DNA from: Spirosoma endophyticum
GTDB lineage: Bacteria > Bacteroidota > Bacteroidia > Cytophagales > Spirosomataceae
DNA length: 64,000 bases
Reading direction: 5' to 3'
Assembly (NCBI RefSeq): GCF_900112365.1
Contig: NZ_FOLQ01000015.1
Coordinates: 1 to 64,000 of the forward strand
How positions within the stretch are numbered: the stretch's first letter is position 1; every line of letters starts with the position of its first letter. This document shows, one piece after another, positions 45,431 through 54,828 of this stretch. Under the pieces are notes generated by a model. It made no database searches. It saw only the letters and a list, made by a program, of their open reading frames with translations, and was not told where the DNA came from. Both the position numbers and the translations under genes were made by a program.

Positions 45431-46318
45431 TCACTGATTATTTAAACCTGAATCTTTACCAGGATTTTCTGAGTAGAGCGAAACCGATGAACTCGGACAG
45501 GGAGTCACTAGTTTGGTCAGTTGCCCAAACATGAATGCATAAAAGGGTTCATTTACTTTTGTCCGAAAGGTCGTACTTAAAGCCGCCAAATAGGCAGGCC
45601 GATCTTCGATGAAAATGACACTTTGGGGAAGACGATTAAACTGCTGAACATAATTCATCAGCAACCTGGCTACCCGGCCATTGCCTTCCGCAAAGGGATG
45701 AATCCGAATCAATTCGGCATGTAGCCTAAAGGATGTTTCATAGACTTGCCGAATGGTTTGACTCTGCTGAAGATTCGTATTGGTATGTTTGATTAACTCC
45801 TGCAGTGCTTTCTGAATTTTATGTGGCCGTTCATATACCCCACCTGCTCCCGACAATTCGTGCGTCCGCCACTCGCCTTGGCGTGAGTCAACGGGATAGA
45901 GGAAGTGGTTGGTAATCCCTCCCGTATGTTGCATCACGCACGCGCCAAGCAGTTGCACATTCCCCAGCGTAAGAGGTTCCCGACGGGTTGCCCATCCGGT
46001 AATTACTTTTTGTCCCTGTATATAATCGAGTAGCATCCACTCTGCTGGCGTGCAGGCTGACCTATTTGTTTCTATTTCCGACAAAGAAGCTATTCCGCTC
46101 AGCGTCAGGGAATGACCATCCAACGCTGTTGAATGATAGAGTTGGGCCAGGTACTGAGCCCTCTGAAACGTATCAGACTGCGCTTGCTCCAATTGATAGC
46201 GATGTATCAAGTTCGGCAGGCTGGCCGTTTCACCGCCCTGCACCTTCAACTGCTTCATGCTTTGCCGGGGTTTAATGTATCGTCCGTTTATATTACAATG
46301 GACTCGTCCTGCCATCAC
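45431..46318 (-). CDS. Fic-family protein (AMP-transferase fold)
   Basis: The protein has 295 residues. The Fic core motif HPFAEGNGRVARLL is intact, with the catalytic His and the nucleotide-binding GNGR. YHSTALDGHSL at about residues 62-72 matches the N-terminal inhibitory (S/T)xxxEGN helix of class II Fic proteins, but has Asp in place of Glu and His in place of Asn. Fic proteins add AMP or another moiety to targets and may act as toxins. Its start overlaps the end of a small antitoxin-like gene by 26 bases. Confidence 0.85.
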   Translation of the reverse strand: MMAGRVHCNINGRYIKPRQSMKQLKVQGGETASLPNLIHRYQLEQAQSDTFQRAQYLAQLYHSTALDGHSLTLSGIASLSEIETNRSACTPAEWMLLDYIQGQKVITGWATRREPLTLGNVQLLGACVMQHTGGITNHFLYPVDSRQGEWRTHELSGAGGVYERPHKIQKALQELIKHTNTNLQQSQTIRQVYETSFRLHAELIRIHPFAEGNGRVARLLMNYVQQFNRLPQSVIFIEDRPAYLAALSTTFRTKVNEPFYAFMFGQLTKLVTPCPSSSVSLYSENPGKDSGLNNQ

Positions 46319-46490
46319 AAATCTCCTGCTTTAGTTCATTCAGGAGCGGATCTAAGCGACCACTCTCTAAATCCTGTTCGATCTGTTTATCCCACCGGGC
46401 AAAATCATGTTCGGTGATCCAATCGGTGAGCTGCTTATACTCGGCATCTGGTAAGTTGGCAATTGCCAGTTGAATTTGATTTAGTTCCAT
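46293..46490 (-). CDS. Small antitoxin-like protein before Fic
   Basis: The protein has 65 residues, acidic and helical: MELNQIQLAIANLPDAEYKQ, then DFARWDKQIEQDLESGRLDP. The DKQIEQDLESGRLD stretch is common in addiction-module (ParD/VapB-like) antitoxins. It overlaps the Fic start, so the two are co-translated and may form a toxin-antitoxin unit. Confidence 0.6.
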   Translation of the reverse strand: MELNQIQLAIANLPDAEYKQLTDWITEHDFARWDKQIEQDLESGRLDPLLNELKQEICDGRTSPL

Positions 46491-46863
46491 GATACAATTT
46501 AGGGTTGATTCGAGCGGTAAACAGAAGCTTCTTTGCTTCTAGCAAATTCAAATCACCGCCAAAGCGAAATCCTGTCTAATCAGTAGTTACGGTGACTTCC
46601 TTCTACTAATGCGTTCAAATGTACTGGCAATATAGTAAATAATTGATTACCTACGATAATTAAGTGTTATCGTAGATAACGATACCTGTAGTTATAGTTT
46701 GAACACGTCCTGATGGAGCGAATTTTTTTGGATCCGCGTGAACCGTACCGGGGGGCCGCCGGGCAGTCTTACTCACATACGGTTCGCTTATGGCCGTAAG
46801 CAACGTCGACTTCGCGCTTGAGAAGTGAAGCGTACGACTTAAAATCATCCCCATAAGAATTAA
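46491..46863. other. Intergenic region with a short hairpin
   Basis: CTACGATAA and TTATCGTAG form a 9-bp stem near 46652-46675. A G+C-rich part (46720-46860) holds only low-quality frames. No gene recognised. Confidence 0.4.
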
Positions 46864-47508
46864 TTATAGGGCTCTTTTTTTCTTTAGTTTCCAGCTCCAG
46901 TGCATGATAATGGGTACGCCCAGCAGGGTGGGCAAAAACCAGCCCACCAGACTCACCCTGGATGAACTGTTGACGACCAGAAACGCCGTGTAGGCGGCAA
47001 TACTCGTACCGATCATGCGCGTTAGGTGAACCAGCAACCAGGTGGATGGCGCTACTCCCTGTTGTTTGAATAAGCGCCAGTCCTGCCACAACATGCGAAA
47101 CGAACTTTGGGCGAAAAAGATGAAGACTAACCCAAAATAATCGCGCTGAAAAAGAATGTAAATTCCGTAGCCCAGGAAATAGAGGCTAAACAGCAGCATT
47201 AAAACGGAAGTGACCCGCTCTAGTAGACCCGTTTGGTTGAGAAATCCCTGCCGTTTTTGGCGCAGGATGGCGTAGCCGGTAATGTTCATGTAGCCGCTGA
47301 AAATACCCACTGCAAACAGAAACGGGATGTTATGCAGGATGGCCAGTACCAGGGCTGAACTAGCCACCACGAGCATGGCATAATAAAAGACGATACCGAG
47401 GCGGCGGTGAGCTAGCCCGCCTTTTTTGACCGCTATAGCCAGGGGCCCCGTTAGCAGGCCAATACTGCCGGCCAGAATATGAACCAGTAAAAAAGATTGG
47501 TAAAGCAT
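46864..47508 (-). CDS. DUF2306-like membrane protein
   Basis: The protein has 214 residues from the ATG at 47508 (the frame extends to 47583). Seven or so hydrophobic helices are present, with LVHILAGSIGLLTGPLAIAV and GGLAHRRLGIVFYYAMLV at the start, the pattern of DUF2306. Function unknown. It stands near two other small membrane-protein genes on the same strand. Confidence 0.6.
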   Translation of the reverse strand: MLYQSFLLVHILAGSIGLLTGPLAIAVKKGGLAHRRLGIVFYYAMLVVASSALVLAILHNIPFLFAVGIFSGYMNITGYAILRQKRQGFLNQTGLLERVTSVLMLLFSLYFLGYGIYILFQRDYFGLVFIFFAQSSFRMLWQDWRLFKQQGVAPSTWLLVHLTRMIGTSIAAYTAFLVVNSSSRVSLVGWFLPTLLGVPIIMHWSWKLKKKRAL

Positions 47509-47683
47509 GGTTTTTGATGGCCCCTGTTGGGTAGCTGACAGATAACCAGCCTCTAGTCGATGAACCTGGCAGTAAGTAATCAATTTAGGATGGTGACCGT
47601 GGGGCCGCCAATTCTACTTAGGCAGACAATTCATTAGCCGTTATTTTGGCTAGCGCACGGCTGGGCTTCTCTTATTTAGTGAT

Positions 47684-48184
47684 TTAATCTACGGACTCGC
47701 CTTGGCTGAAGGACCGACGGGGGCCGAAGCAAGTGGGAATAATTACACTGACCAGAAAGGCAATTAGTAGCGAAACGGTTATGATCTCCGCGTACGTTGC
47801 CTCAACGGTACGGTTTACAAACTGAATGGCACCCATCACCAATATCCAGGTCAGCACAAAGGCTGAGTTAGCAGCTGAAAATAGCGATTTCGGATGCGGG
47901 TGAAAGGCAAAATCTATAGTCTGTACCAGGCCATACCAGATTCCCCAAAACCACGAGCCATACCTAAGTGTCTCCAGACCCAGATACGTATAGTATTGCC
48001 AGGTATTATCGATTGGTGATCCCAGTACAGGTTCTACCAGGTCAATTGAACTCTCCAGGCTACGGCTTAACAGAAAAGCCAGTAAAATCCTGGTCCAAAA
48101 ATCTCGGGCTGGATGAGCTGGAATGATTTGGCAGATGAATGGGGAAAAATATTGATAGTAACGGGTTTGTGTAAAGAGCTTCAT
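47684..48184 (-). CDS. Hypothetical membrane protein, 166 residues
   Basis: About four hydrophobic segments are seen, e.g. LETLRYGSWFWGIWYGLVQT and AEIITVSLLIAFLVSVIIPT. No family recognised. It ends 175 bases before the start of the DUF2306-like gene downstream. Confidence 0.5.
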   Translation of the reverse strand: MKLFTQTRYYQYFSPFICQIIPAHPARDFWTRILLAFLLSRSLESSIDLVEPVLGSPIDNTWQYYTYLGLETLRYGSWFWGIWYGLVQTIDFAFHPHPKSLFSAANSAFVLTWILVMGAIQFVNRTVEATYAEIITVSLLIAFLVSVIIPTCFGPRRSFSQGESVD

Positions 48185-48250
48185 GTGATTAGATTTTGTC
48201 GGTTACAATCAGTTTTTAATACGTATGATTTGAGTTAAGTTCTTAAAACT

Positions 48251-48733
48251 TTATTGAAAATGTTGCCAGATGCTTTCACCGAATAATAATTTCATCGTCT
48301 CAGGAAAAATCCTGTACAACCGGTAATTTACAAAAGCTAATACAACTGCCCCAAGCAGCACATTTGGATAGTATTTCGATAATAACAATCGAGGTGTAGG
48401 GCTTATTTCGTCTATAGTTTGCTCAATTTGCTTCAATTCTTTCTTCTCTTCAAGCGTGGCTAGTCCCTGCTTTTTTATCGACTTAAGTACTTTATAACGG
48501 TCTATAATGATCTTGAAATACGGTTCCTTCTCCACGTTTATGTATAATCCTGGCAGTAGCCGGGCCGTGTGAGATACTGGAGAATGCCACAGCCAATAAG
48601 AGGCAATGACAAAATTCAAGAATGCACTTCCTGGAGGCATGGTGAAACAAGCGACATATAATAAAAAGATAAATATGTCCTTGGGCATAAGATCAGTGTA
48701 AGGACGATCAAGACTCATTGTTGCTGCTTGCAT
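48251..48733 (-). CDS. Hypothetical membrane protein, 160 residues
   Basis: Hydrophobic stretches lie at both ends (IFIFLLYVACFTMPPGSAFL; VLLGAVVLAFVNYRLYRIF) with a charged helical middle (KSIKKQGLATLEEKKELKQI). No family recognised. It lies 66 bases before the next membrane-protein gene on the same strand. Confidence 0.5.
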   Translation of the reverse strand: MQAATMSLDRPYTDLMPKDIFIFLLYVACFTMPPGSAFLNFVIASYWLWHSPVSHTARLLPGLYINVEKEPYFKIIIDRYKVLKSIKKQGLATLEEKKELKQIEQTIDEISPTPRLLLSKYYPNVLLGAVVLAFVNYRLYRIFPETMKLLFGESIWQHFQ

Positions 48734-48952
48734 AGGGATATTCAGGTATAAATGATTCTATATTTTTTGAATAATCTTCACTTTTTTTGACGAATGTCAG
48801 GCATTTAGATTCCGCTGACTTTCGTCAAATCGAAATAATTTTCACATCAATTTAGCAAATTTAAATAAAACATAGCTTATTTTTAGAATTGTACTGACTT
48901 TTTATCAACCTTATCATCCTAGTATTTCGTTCGCAGTTCAACAGCTTTACCT

Positions 48953-50104
48953 ATGCATAAACACCTAACCCTTAGGCACATTCCTGCGTTAACCGGTCTT
49001 CGAGCCTGGGCTTTTGGTTTAGTATTGCTTGATCACTGGGTACCTATTTTTCACCACATGTTGATGGCTGGAAATGGGGGCGTTTCATTATTTCTGGTAC
49101 TAAGTGGATTTTTAATCAGTCGGCTCCTAATCAAGTCAAAATTGACTAACACCAGCTTTAACGATTATCTGTTGCACTTTTACCGCCGACGGGCTCAGCG
49201 AATTTTTCCGCTTTATTTTCTGACCCTATTAATCCTGTTGTTAGCAGGAAATGACGTAGTGCGTCAGAAGTGGGTTTATTTTTTCACGTTTACGGCAAAC
49301 TATTACTTAATTAACAACCCTAACTCGCTCCTGGACCACTTCTGGTCGTTATCTGCTGAAGAACAACTTTATATTTTCATACCACTTCTACTCTGGTTGT
49401 GTCCCCTCAATCGGTTGCCAGTACTGGCCCTCTTCCTTGTCAGCTGCAGCTGTGTATTTCGGGGGGCCGCTTATTACTGGAAAGGTGTACCCAGTTGGTG
49501 GCCATTCAGCTACGAGTCCGTTCTGGGATGTTTAGATTGTTACGGCATTGGCTTGTTGGTTGCTTATCTACAACTAATCAAACCACAGTGGGCAAGACAG
49601 TTTTTTTCCTCGGCGCTTATTCTCAGAACCCTGTTTATACTCTGGTTAACGGTGCTCCTGCTGGGAATTTACTGGGAAGTGAGTGGATTTGGGGCTTATT
49701 GCAATCCCGTCACGGCAGTGAGTGTGCGGCTGGCGGTTGCGCTCTTCGGCGGTTACCTGATCGGGTACTGTCATCAGAGTTTAGGTCGCTGGGGGGAATA
49801 TCTGTTATTAAACCCAGTTTTTCAATATTTGGGGTCTATCAGCTACGGACTTTATATAGTTCACAATCTAATTTATAACGCGCATATGTCCGTAACATAC
49901 CCGACGCGTTACGCCTGGCGCGAGATTGAGCAGCTTCTTTTTTCCAGTAATTCGACGACCACTATCCAGCATCCTACCCTTGAACTAACTTTTTACTTTC
50001 TGTTGACTGTCTGTCTAGCCAGTATATCTTGGTATGCTCTAGAAAAGCCGCTCCTTAATCGTTATACAAGTAAACGTAAACCGTCCCTTATTTTGTCCTC
50101 TTAG
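48953..50104 (+). CDS. Acyltransferase 3 family membrane protein (OafA/YrhL-like)
   Basis: The protein has 383 residues with about ten membrane segments. IPALTGLRAWAFGLVLLDHW at the start carries the conserved R and H of the family. GNGGVSLFLVLSGFLISRLL and FYRRRAQRIFPLYFLTL are the next motifs, then HFWSLSAEEQLYIFIPLLLW. These proteins add acetyl or other acyl groups to sugars or lipids on the cell surface. A small membrane gene follows 79 bases later. Confidence 0.85.
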   Translation: MHKHLTLRHIPALTGLRAWAFGLVLLDHWVPIFHHMLMAGNGGVSLFLVLSGFLISRLLIKSKLTNTSFNDYLLHFYRRRAQRIFPLYFLTLLILLLAGNDVVRQKWVYFFTFTANYYLINNPNSLLDHFWSLSAEEQLYIFIPLLLWLCPLNRLPVLALFLVSCSCVFRGAAYYWKGVPSWWPFSYESVLGCLDCYGIGLLVAYLQLIKPQWARQFFSSALILRTLFILWLTVLLLGIYWEVSGFGAYCNPVTAVSVRLAVALFGGYLIGYCHQSLGRWGEYLLLNPVFQYLGSISYGLYIVHNLIYNAHMSVTYPTRYAWREIEQLLFSSNSTTTIQHPTLELTFYFLLTVCLASISWYALEKPLLNRYTSKRKPSLILSS

Positions 50105-50183
50105 CAATAAAAATTAGCTCATTTATCTAAATTCTATTTAATAAATTGTTTCCACGTAAATCAACATATAAACGCTAACTATT

Positions 50184-50504
50184 ATGATGACTCGAAGCGA
50201 AAAACAATTTATTGGTTTTATGTTGCTAACCACCGCTTTCAATGGGTGGTCTTGGCTCGTGCTAAAAGCCCCCCTTACGCTCCTTTCCCATGTGAACGAA
50301 ACTGCTTACAGGGGCAAACAGGGCTGGATCCAAGGTCACTCTCTATTGGGTATGATTCAACAGCTGGTTAGTCAACTGGTCATCCTTTCGGAGATTGGAG
50401 CGGTTGTCCTTATCGGGATCTGCTTTCTCTGGCTGGCTTACCAGTCTATATACTTCCCTGGTTCATTACCGATCAGAAATCAAACCGGGTGCAGTTCCAA
50501 ATAG
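50184..50504 (+). CDS. Hypothetical membrane protein, 106 residues
   Basis: Two hydrophobic segments are seen, FIGFMLLTTAFNGWSWLVLK and LVILSEIGAVVLIGICFLWL, with a polar stretch between. No family recognised. It probably shares a transcript with the acyltransferase and ends at the terminator at 50645. Confidence 0.45.
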   Translation: MMTRSEKQFIGFMLLTTAFNGWSWLVLKAPLTLLSHVNETAYRGKQGWIQGHSLLGMIQQLVSQLVILSEIGAVVLIGICFLWLAYQSIYFPGSLPIRNQTGCSSK

Positions 50505-50644
50505 GCAACTGTTTGTTAATTTGTTCACCCGCTTGATCGCTTCCTGATGGGTATCTGTTTTATCCTTTATTCTGTTTCTTACCACTACACACGTATAAAA
50601 CTGAGAAGTTGGGACGACCAATGTCTCAATTTAAGGTAATATAA

Positions 50645-50676
50645 AAAAAAGGAAACCAGATCTGGTTTCCTTTTTT
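50645..50676. terminator. Bidirectional rho-independent terminator
   Basis: Bases AAAAAAGGAAACCAGA and their exact complement form a 32-bp perfect palindrome flanked by A and T runs. It lies between the ends of two convergent genes and should stop transcription from both sides. Confidence 0.8.
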
Positions 50677-50695
50677 ATTAATGAAGGGGGTTATA

Positions 50696-52237
50696 TCAGC
50701 GAGTGAACCGGTAAGGTTCGAAATCGACAAAATCAGTTGCTTTTACGTCAACGCTTACACCTTTTCCGTTTTTTGTCATAAATAATGCAGGCGCCGTTCC
50801 AAAACGAGGATTTGAAAACGTGATCCGGAATTCGTCTTTATCCATGTAATCCAGTCTGGCGGTTAAATCAGGGTGATGTTGAAAGTGGATAAGTAAACTG
50901 TTTTTTGCCTTACTGGTAGGGTCTATATCAACCTTTATTGTTCCGTATATTGGATTAATAAATGTACCGGTATAAGCCGCTAAAGGAATGGGTGTCTGAT
51001 TGTTTTTAGCGACGCGAATCTCCAGGTCTTTAATATCCTGGTTTTGTTTTTTATCCCGGCGAAGGGTACGCTGCATAAAGTAGCTCCCCCGATCCGTGTA
51101 CGGGGCTTTGGCATAAGCATCTAGAATTTGAAAGCGGAGTGCTTCATGAAAATTACTATTATCCTGATTCATCAGAATAACGATCCCTAGCTTTCGAGAA
51201 GGAACAAAGGTGGTGTTCGTGTGAAAACCAAAGGCTCCTCCCGTATGGGAATACACATCCATGTGTTGATAATCGACCAGGCCAATTCCCAAACAATAAA
51301 AATCATACGTAAAGGGAGCAACTGGGTGTTTCTGGTAGGAAATAATCGTATTGGGACGCCGGGTTTCTTCCAGAACGGAATACGGTAAAATCCGCTTCCC
51401 TGCATAGCGGCCGCTGTCGACCTGCATGACTAACCACCTACTGATATCGTTGACCGAAGAGATCATGCCCCCGGCGGGCCCCAAATTGTCCAGATTATCG
51501 AAAGCGACTTCCATCAACTCCCCTCCGCTCGTACAGCAGTTTGTATAGCCGTAGGCAATATTTTTTCGCCTGGCATAATTAGCGGTTAACAAGTACGTGT
51601 TGGTCATTCCTAAGGGTTTGAGTATGGTTTGATCAACGTAGGAATTCCAGGGCTGCCCGGTTACCTTCGGAATGACTAACCCAGCGGTCACGTAGCCGGC
51701 ATTTGAATAACTATAATCTTGTCTGAACTGGCCCGTTGGTTTTAACAAGCGAAGATTCTTCATCACGTCCTGCAGGCTATAACTGGAATTCCAGTAGACA
51801 AAGTCGCCTTCGTATGCTTTTACACCAAGTCGGTGGCCCAATAGATCTCGAATCGTCGCCATTTTTGTAGCCAGCGTATCATATAAGGCAAAATCGGGGA
51901 GATATTTAAGGACTTTATCGTCGAGGTTTAATTTCTTTTCTTCGGCTAAGTTGGCTAGGGCTGTAGCCGTAAAAAGCTTTGTATTGGAGGCAACATAGAA
52001 GAGCGTGTTGGCATCGACTGAATCCGGTTTGCCAAGTTGTCTGACACCGTATCCTTTTGATACAATCACTTTACCATTTTCAACGATGGCAATGGCTAAT
52101 CCCGGTATTTTTCCCTCCGCCATATTTCGTTTAATGTACCTATCAAGACTGTCTGTAACAAAGGCTGGGGTTTGAGCTTGGAGCTTCACTTGAATGAGCA
52201 GATAAGTCAAGAAGAGGAAGTAAGTGGGTCGTTTCAT
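50696..52237 (-). CDS. Serine hydrolase, class C beta-lactamase fold
   Basis: The protein has 513 residues. The signal peptide is MKRPTYFLFLTYLLIQVKLQ, with AQ before the cut. The catalytic SxxK is in YVASNTKLFTATA, the YxN motif in YSYSNAGYVTAG, and a His-x-Gly-like VYSHTGGAFGF lies later. A C-terminal DUF3471-like domain (about 410-513) follows. These periplasmic enzymes cut peptides or esters; most of the group are not drug-resistance enzymes. It ends opposite the acyltransferase operon. Confidence 0.88.
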   Translation of the reverse strand: MKRPTYFLFLTYLLIQVKLQAQTPAFVTDSLDRYIKRNMAEGKIPGLAIAIVENGKVIVSKGYGVRQLGKPDSVDANTLFYVASNTKLFTATALANLAEEKKLNLDDKVLKYLPDFALYDTLATKMATIRDLLGHRLGVKAYEGDFVYWNSSYSLQDVMKNLRLLKPTGQFRQDYSYSNAGYVTAGLVIPKVTGQPWNSYVDQTILKPLGMTNTYLLTANYARRKNIAYGYTNCCTSGGELMEVAFDNLDNLGPAGGMISSVNDISRWLVMQVDSGRYAGKRILPYSVLEETRRPNTIISYQKHPVAPFTYDFYCLGIGLVDYQHMDVYSHTGGAFGFHTNTTFVPSRKLGIVILMNQDNSNFHEALRFQILDAYAKAPYTDRGSYFMQRTLRRDKKQNQDIKDLEIRVAKNNQTPIPLAAYTGTFINPIYGTIKVDIDPTSKAKNSLLIHFQHHPDLTARLDYMDKDEFRITFSNPRFGTAPALFMTKNGKGVSVDVKATDFVDFEPYRFTR

Positions 52238-52333
52238 AGATATATGGAGGCAATAATTCAGGTTGTTTTATTAAGTTGGGCAGAGGCCTCTACCCCCTTA
52301 TATGAGTTTATTCCCACGAATGGGTTTTTGTAA

Positions 52334-54820
52334 CTATTTGCGAGATCCATTTCCCTCCAGGCGGTCCTGTTCATTCTGAGAGCCAAAGGTTCGTTCTTCA
52401 ACACTTTTGACTTTTAGATTGCCGAGACGATACGTGTACGTCAGGAGTACTTGCTGGCTTTCGTACCGATGCGAAAAAGCAATACTATTGTTTAAATAGA
52501 CCCCATGATTTTTGATGCGGATTGAATGAAAAATATCAGACGCAGCTAACTTCAGTGATGACCGTTCTCCGAATGATTTCTGTAGGCCAGCGTCTATACT
52601 CCAGAGTGGATCATATTGAAAATAACCGATCACAGCTTTGGTTCTGCCAATGAAATTAAGATTGGCCGTAAAATACTTTGTTTTGAACGTATTAAAAAGT
52701 CTAAGAATGGCAGTTGACTGACCGGTGTAGCTGTCAAAATCATTATAATTTGAGAAATAACGGGTATTATGCGCCGTTAAGGCAGCCTGTAGTTGCCAAT
52801 AATTGTTGATGGACAGTGGGTAGGAAAGCGTCATCGACCAACGGCGTTCCCAGTTAAAATTTATATTCGTGTTTAACGTTGTGGCCTGGATTGAATCGAT
52901 CCGGTAAATTACTTCCGTAATGCGGTTTTGTGTATTGAAGTACAATAGTGTCAAACTTAAGCGCTTGGGTGTGGTCAGTGTGGATTGAACCGTGGTTGTA
53001 TATTGGGGTAGTAATAGTGGGTTACCCGTGTACAGAGTCAACGGATCATAGTAAACATAGGCGGGATTAAGCAGGTCGAATGCCGGCCGAACAATGCGTC
53101 GATTAACGGATAAGCTTATTCCGTATTTGCTATTGGCACGGTAATTCAGATTCAATGACGGGAATAGATTTGTGTAATTTCGGGCAATGGTTTGATTACC
53201 CGTCGATCGCCCATCATACGTTGTATGCTCGAGTCGCAAGCCTGCCGATACATTGACGTTGTTCACCCTAAATGAAAAGTTACCATACGCTGAACTGGTA
53301 TTCTCCTGATAATGAAAGCCATTAACCAGTTTAGATTCTACAGGCAAAAAACCCGCTGTAATGGCGTTCACTATTGGATGATTATTCATTATAATCGAGC
53401 TAAATTTTAGGCCCGTTTCGAAACTCCCTTTCTTTAAAAAGGTCGATTGATAGTCTACTTTGGCGGTTTTGATGGAAACTCGGTTGGGATATGTTATACT
53501 AAATGATTCGGTTGATGGGAAGTTGTTAGTTCGTTCCTCAAACAGAGCAGTTGACCGATAATTGTCATCATAGCTAGCCATATCGACATCGCCACTCAGG
53601 GACCTGGTACTCGAAAAATTGGTGCGAAAGTTTACGTTGGCGGCCAGGTTCCAAATCTTCTGTTGCAACTGATTGGTTGCATCAATGTGCACCAGGGGCG
53701 CATTGAGCTGAGATAACCGGTAATCCAGTGAAGCCGCTGGATTTTGCGTTTCGTTGGTGTGGGATAGCTGAAGCACGGTTCCAACCACCGTTTTTTTACT
53801 GATTGTCCAATCCCAGCCGGTCCGGACGAGTTGGCTAAACCGATCCACGTAGTTGAATTGATTACTATTTGAATAGCCCTCCGCTGTGTTCGTACCTCCT
53901 AATGTCTGCTGCCGCTGCCAACTATAAAAGGTTGGCTGATAATTTGGGGCTATGAAGAAAGTCGCTTGTAGTTTTTTGGTTTGCAGACTGAGTGAAAGAG
54001 ACCCGTTACTTTTTACGTAGCGACCGGCCCCACCGGTCAGGCTATATTCACCCGTCAGCCCTTCCCGAATCAGATTCCGAGTCTGGATAAGAATAACACC
54101 GGCACCGGCCGCGTCGTATTTTGCGGATGGAGACGTTAATATTTCAATCTTTGTTACGTTGCTGGCGGGAAGGTCCTGGAGAAAGGATACAATTTCGTTC
54201 GAAGATTTATTCACCTGTTTGCCATTTAGGTAAAGCACCAATCCTGTTTTTCCATCTATGGCAATGGTACGGGCGATTGGATCAATTGTGAGTCGGGGGG
54301 CTGCTCCCAGTGCGTCAAATGTAGTCCGGCCCGCATAAGCCGCGTTATCTTCCAAATTTATAAGGATGCGGTCACCAGTCAATTCAAACAGGGGCTTAGT
54401 ATCCTTAACGGTTACTTCCTTCAACGTAACAGCCTGGCTTTGTAAGGTTAACATCAGCGGAGCGCTGGCTAGCGAATCTTGATCTACTACCGTTTTCTGA
54501 AAGGACAGGTATCCAATATGTGAGACCTTCAGCAGAAGGGTATCTCGGGAGCGATAGCTAAGGCTAAAGGCCCCTTTTTCATCGGAAAATGTGGCTTTTA
54601 ACAAGCTGGAATCCTTTTTCAACAGTGACACTAAACCATTTGGGATGAATTCCCCTTTGGTGGTTTTCAAGGCACCAGCAATTATTTTTAAGGGGATAAT
54701 TGTAGTATCACTAATTACCCCTTTCATTTGTGCATTAATTCGGTGAACGGGTAAACTCATCAGCATAAAAAAGCTGGCGAGGCAGATTTGGTGCGCATTG
54801 ATCAATCTAAAATTTATCAT
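52334..54820 (-). CDS. TonB-dependent receptor (outer-membrane barrel family)
   Basis: The protein has 828 residues. A hydrophobic start with a cut after INAQ is followed by a carboxypeptidase-regulatory-like domain (LLKVSHIGYLSFQKTVVDQD), a plug (TIAIDGKTGLVLYLNGKQVN, LPASNVTKIEILTSPSAKYD, AAGAGVILIQTRN), and a barrel to the end. It imports ligands across the outer membrane with TonB energy. Its start is only 8 bases from the start of the divergent histidine kinase gene, so the promoters must overlap coding sequence. The pair may be co-regulated. Confidence 0.88.
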   Translation of the reverse strand: MINFRLINAHQICLASFFMLMSLPVHRINAQMKGVISDTTIIPLKIIAGALKTTKGEFIPNGLVSLLKKDSSLLKATFSDEKGAFSLSYRSRDTLLLKVSHIGYLSFQKTVVDQDSLASAPLMLTLQSQAVTLKEVTVKDTKPLFELTGDRILINLEDNAAYAGRTTFDALGAAPRLTIDPIARTIAIDGKTGLVLYLNGKQVNKSSNEIVSFLQDLPASNVTKIEILTSPSAKYDAAGAGVILIQTRNLIREGLTGEYSLTGGAGRYVKSNGSLSLSLQTKKLQATFFIAPNYQPTFYSWQRQQTLGGTNTAEGYSNSNQFNYVDRFSQLVRTGWDWTISKKTVVGTVLQLSHTNETQNPAASLDYRLSQLNAPLVHIDATNQLQQKIWNLAANVNFRTNFSSTRSLSGDVDMASYDDNYRSTALFEERTNNFPSTESFSITYPNRVSIKTAKVDYQSTFLKKGSFETGLKFSSIIMNNHPIVNAITAGFLPVESKLVNGFHYQENTSSAYGNFSFRVNNVNVSAGLRLEHTTYDGRSTGNQTIARNYTNLFPSLNLNYRANSKYGISLSVNRRIVRPAFDLLNPAYVYYDPLTLYTGNPLLLPQYTTTVQSTLTTPKRLSLTLLYFNTQNRITEVIYRIDSIQATTLNTNINFNWERRWSMTLSYPLSINNYWQLQAALTAHNTRYFSNYNDFDSYTGQSTAILRLFNTFKTKYFTANLNFIGRTKAVIGYFQYDPLWSIDAGLQKSFGERSSLKLAASDIFHSIRIKNHGVYLNNSIAFSHRYESQQVLLTYTYRLGNLKVKSVEERTFGSQNEQDRLEGNGSRK

Positions 54821-54828
54821 GTTAATTT

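Noticed and set aside
46660..47089. Minus-strand frames of 64 and 106 codons near 46.7-47.1 kb
   Set aside because: The longer one overlaps the DUF2306-like gene in another frame and neither has a family motif.
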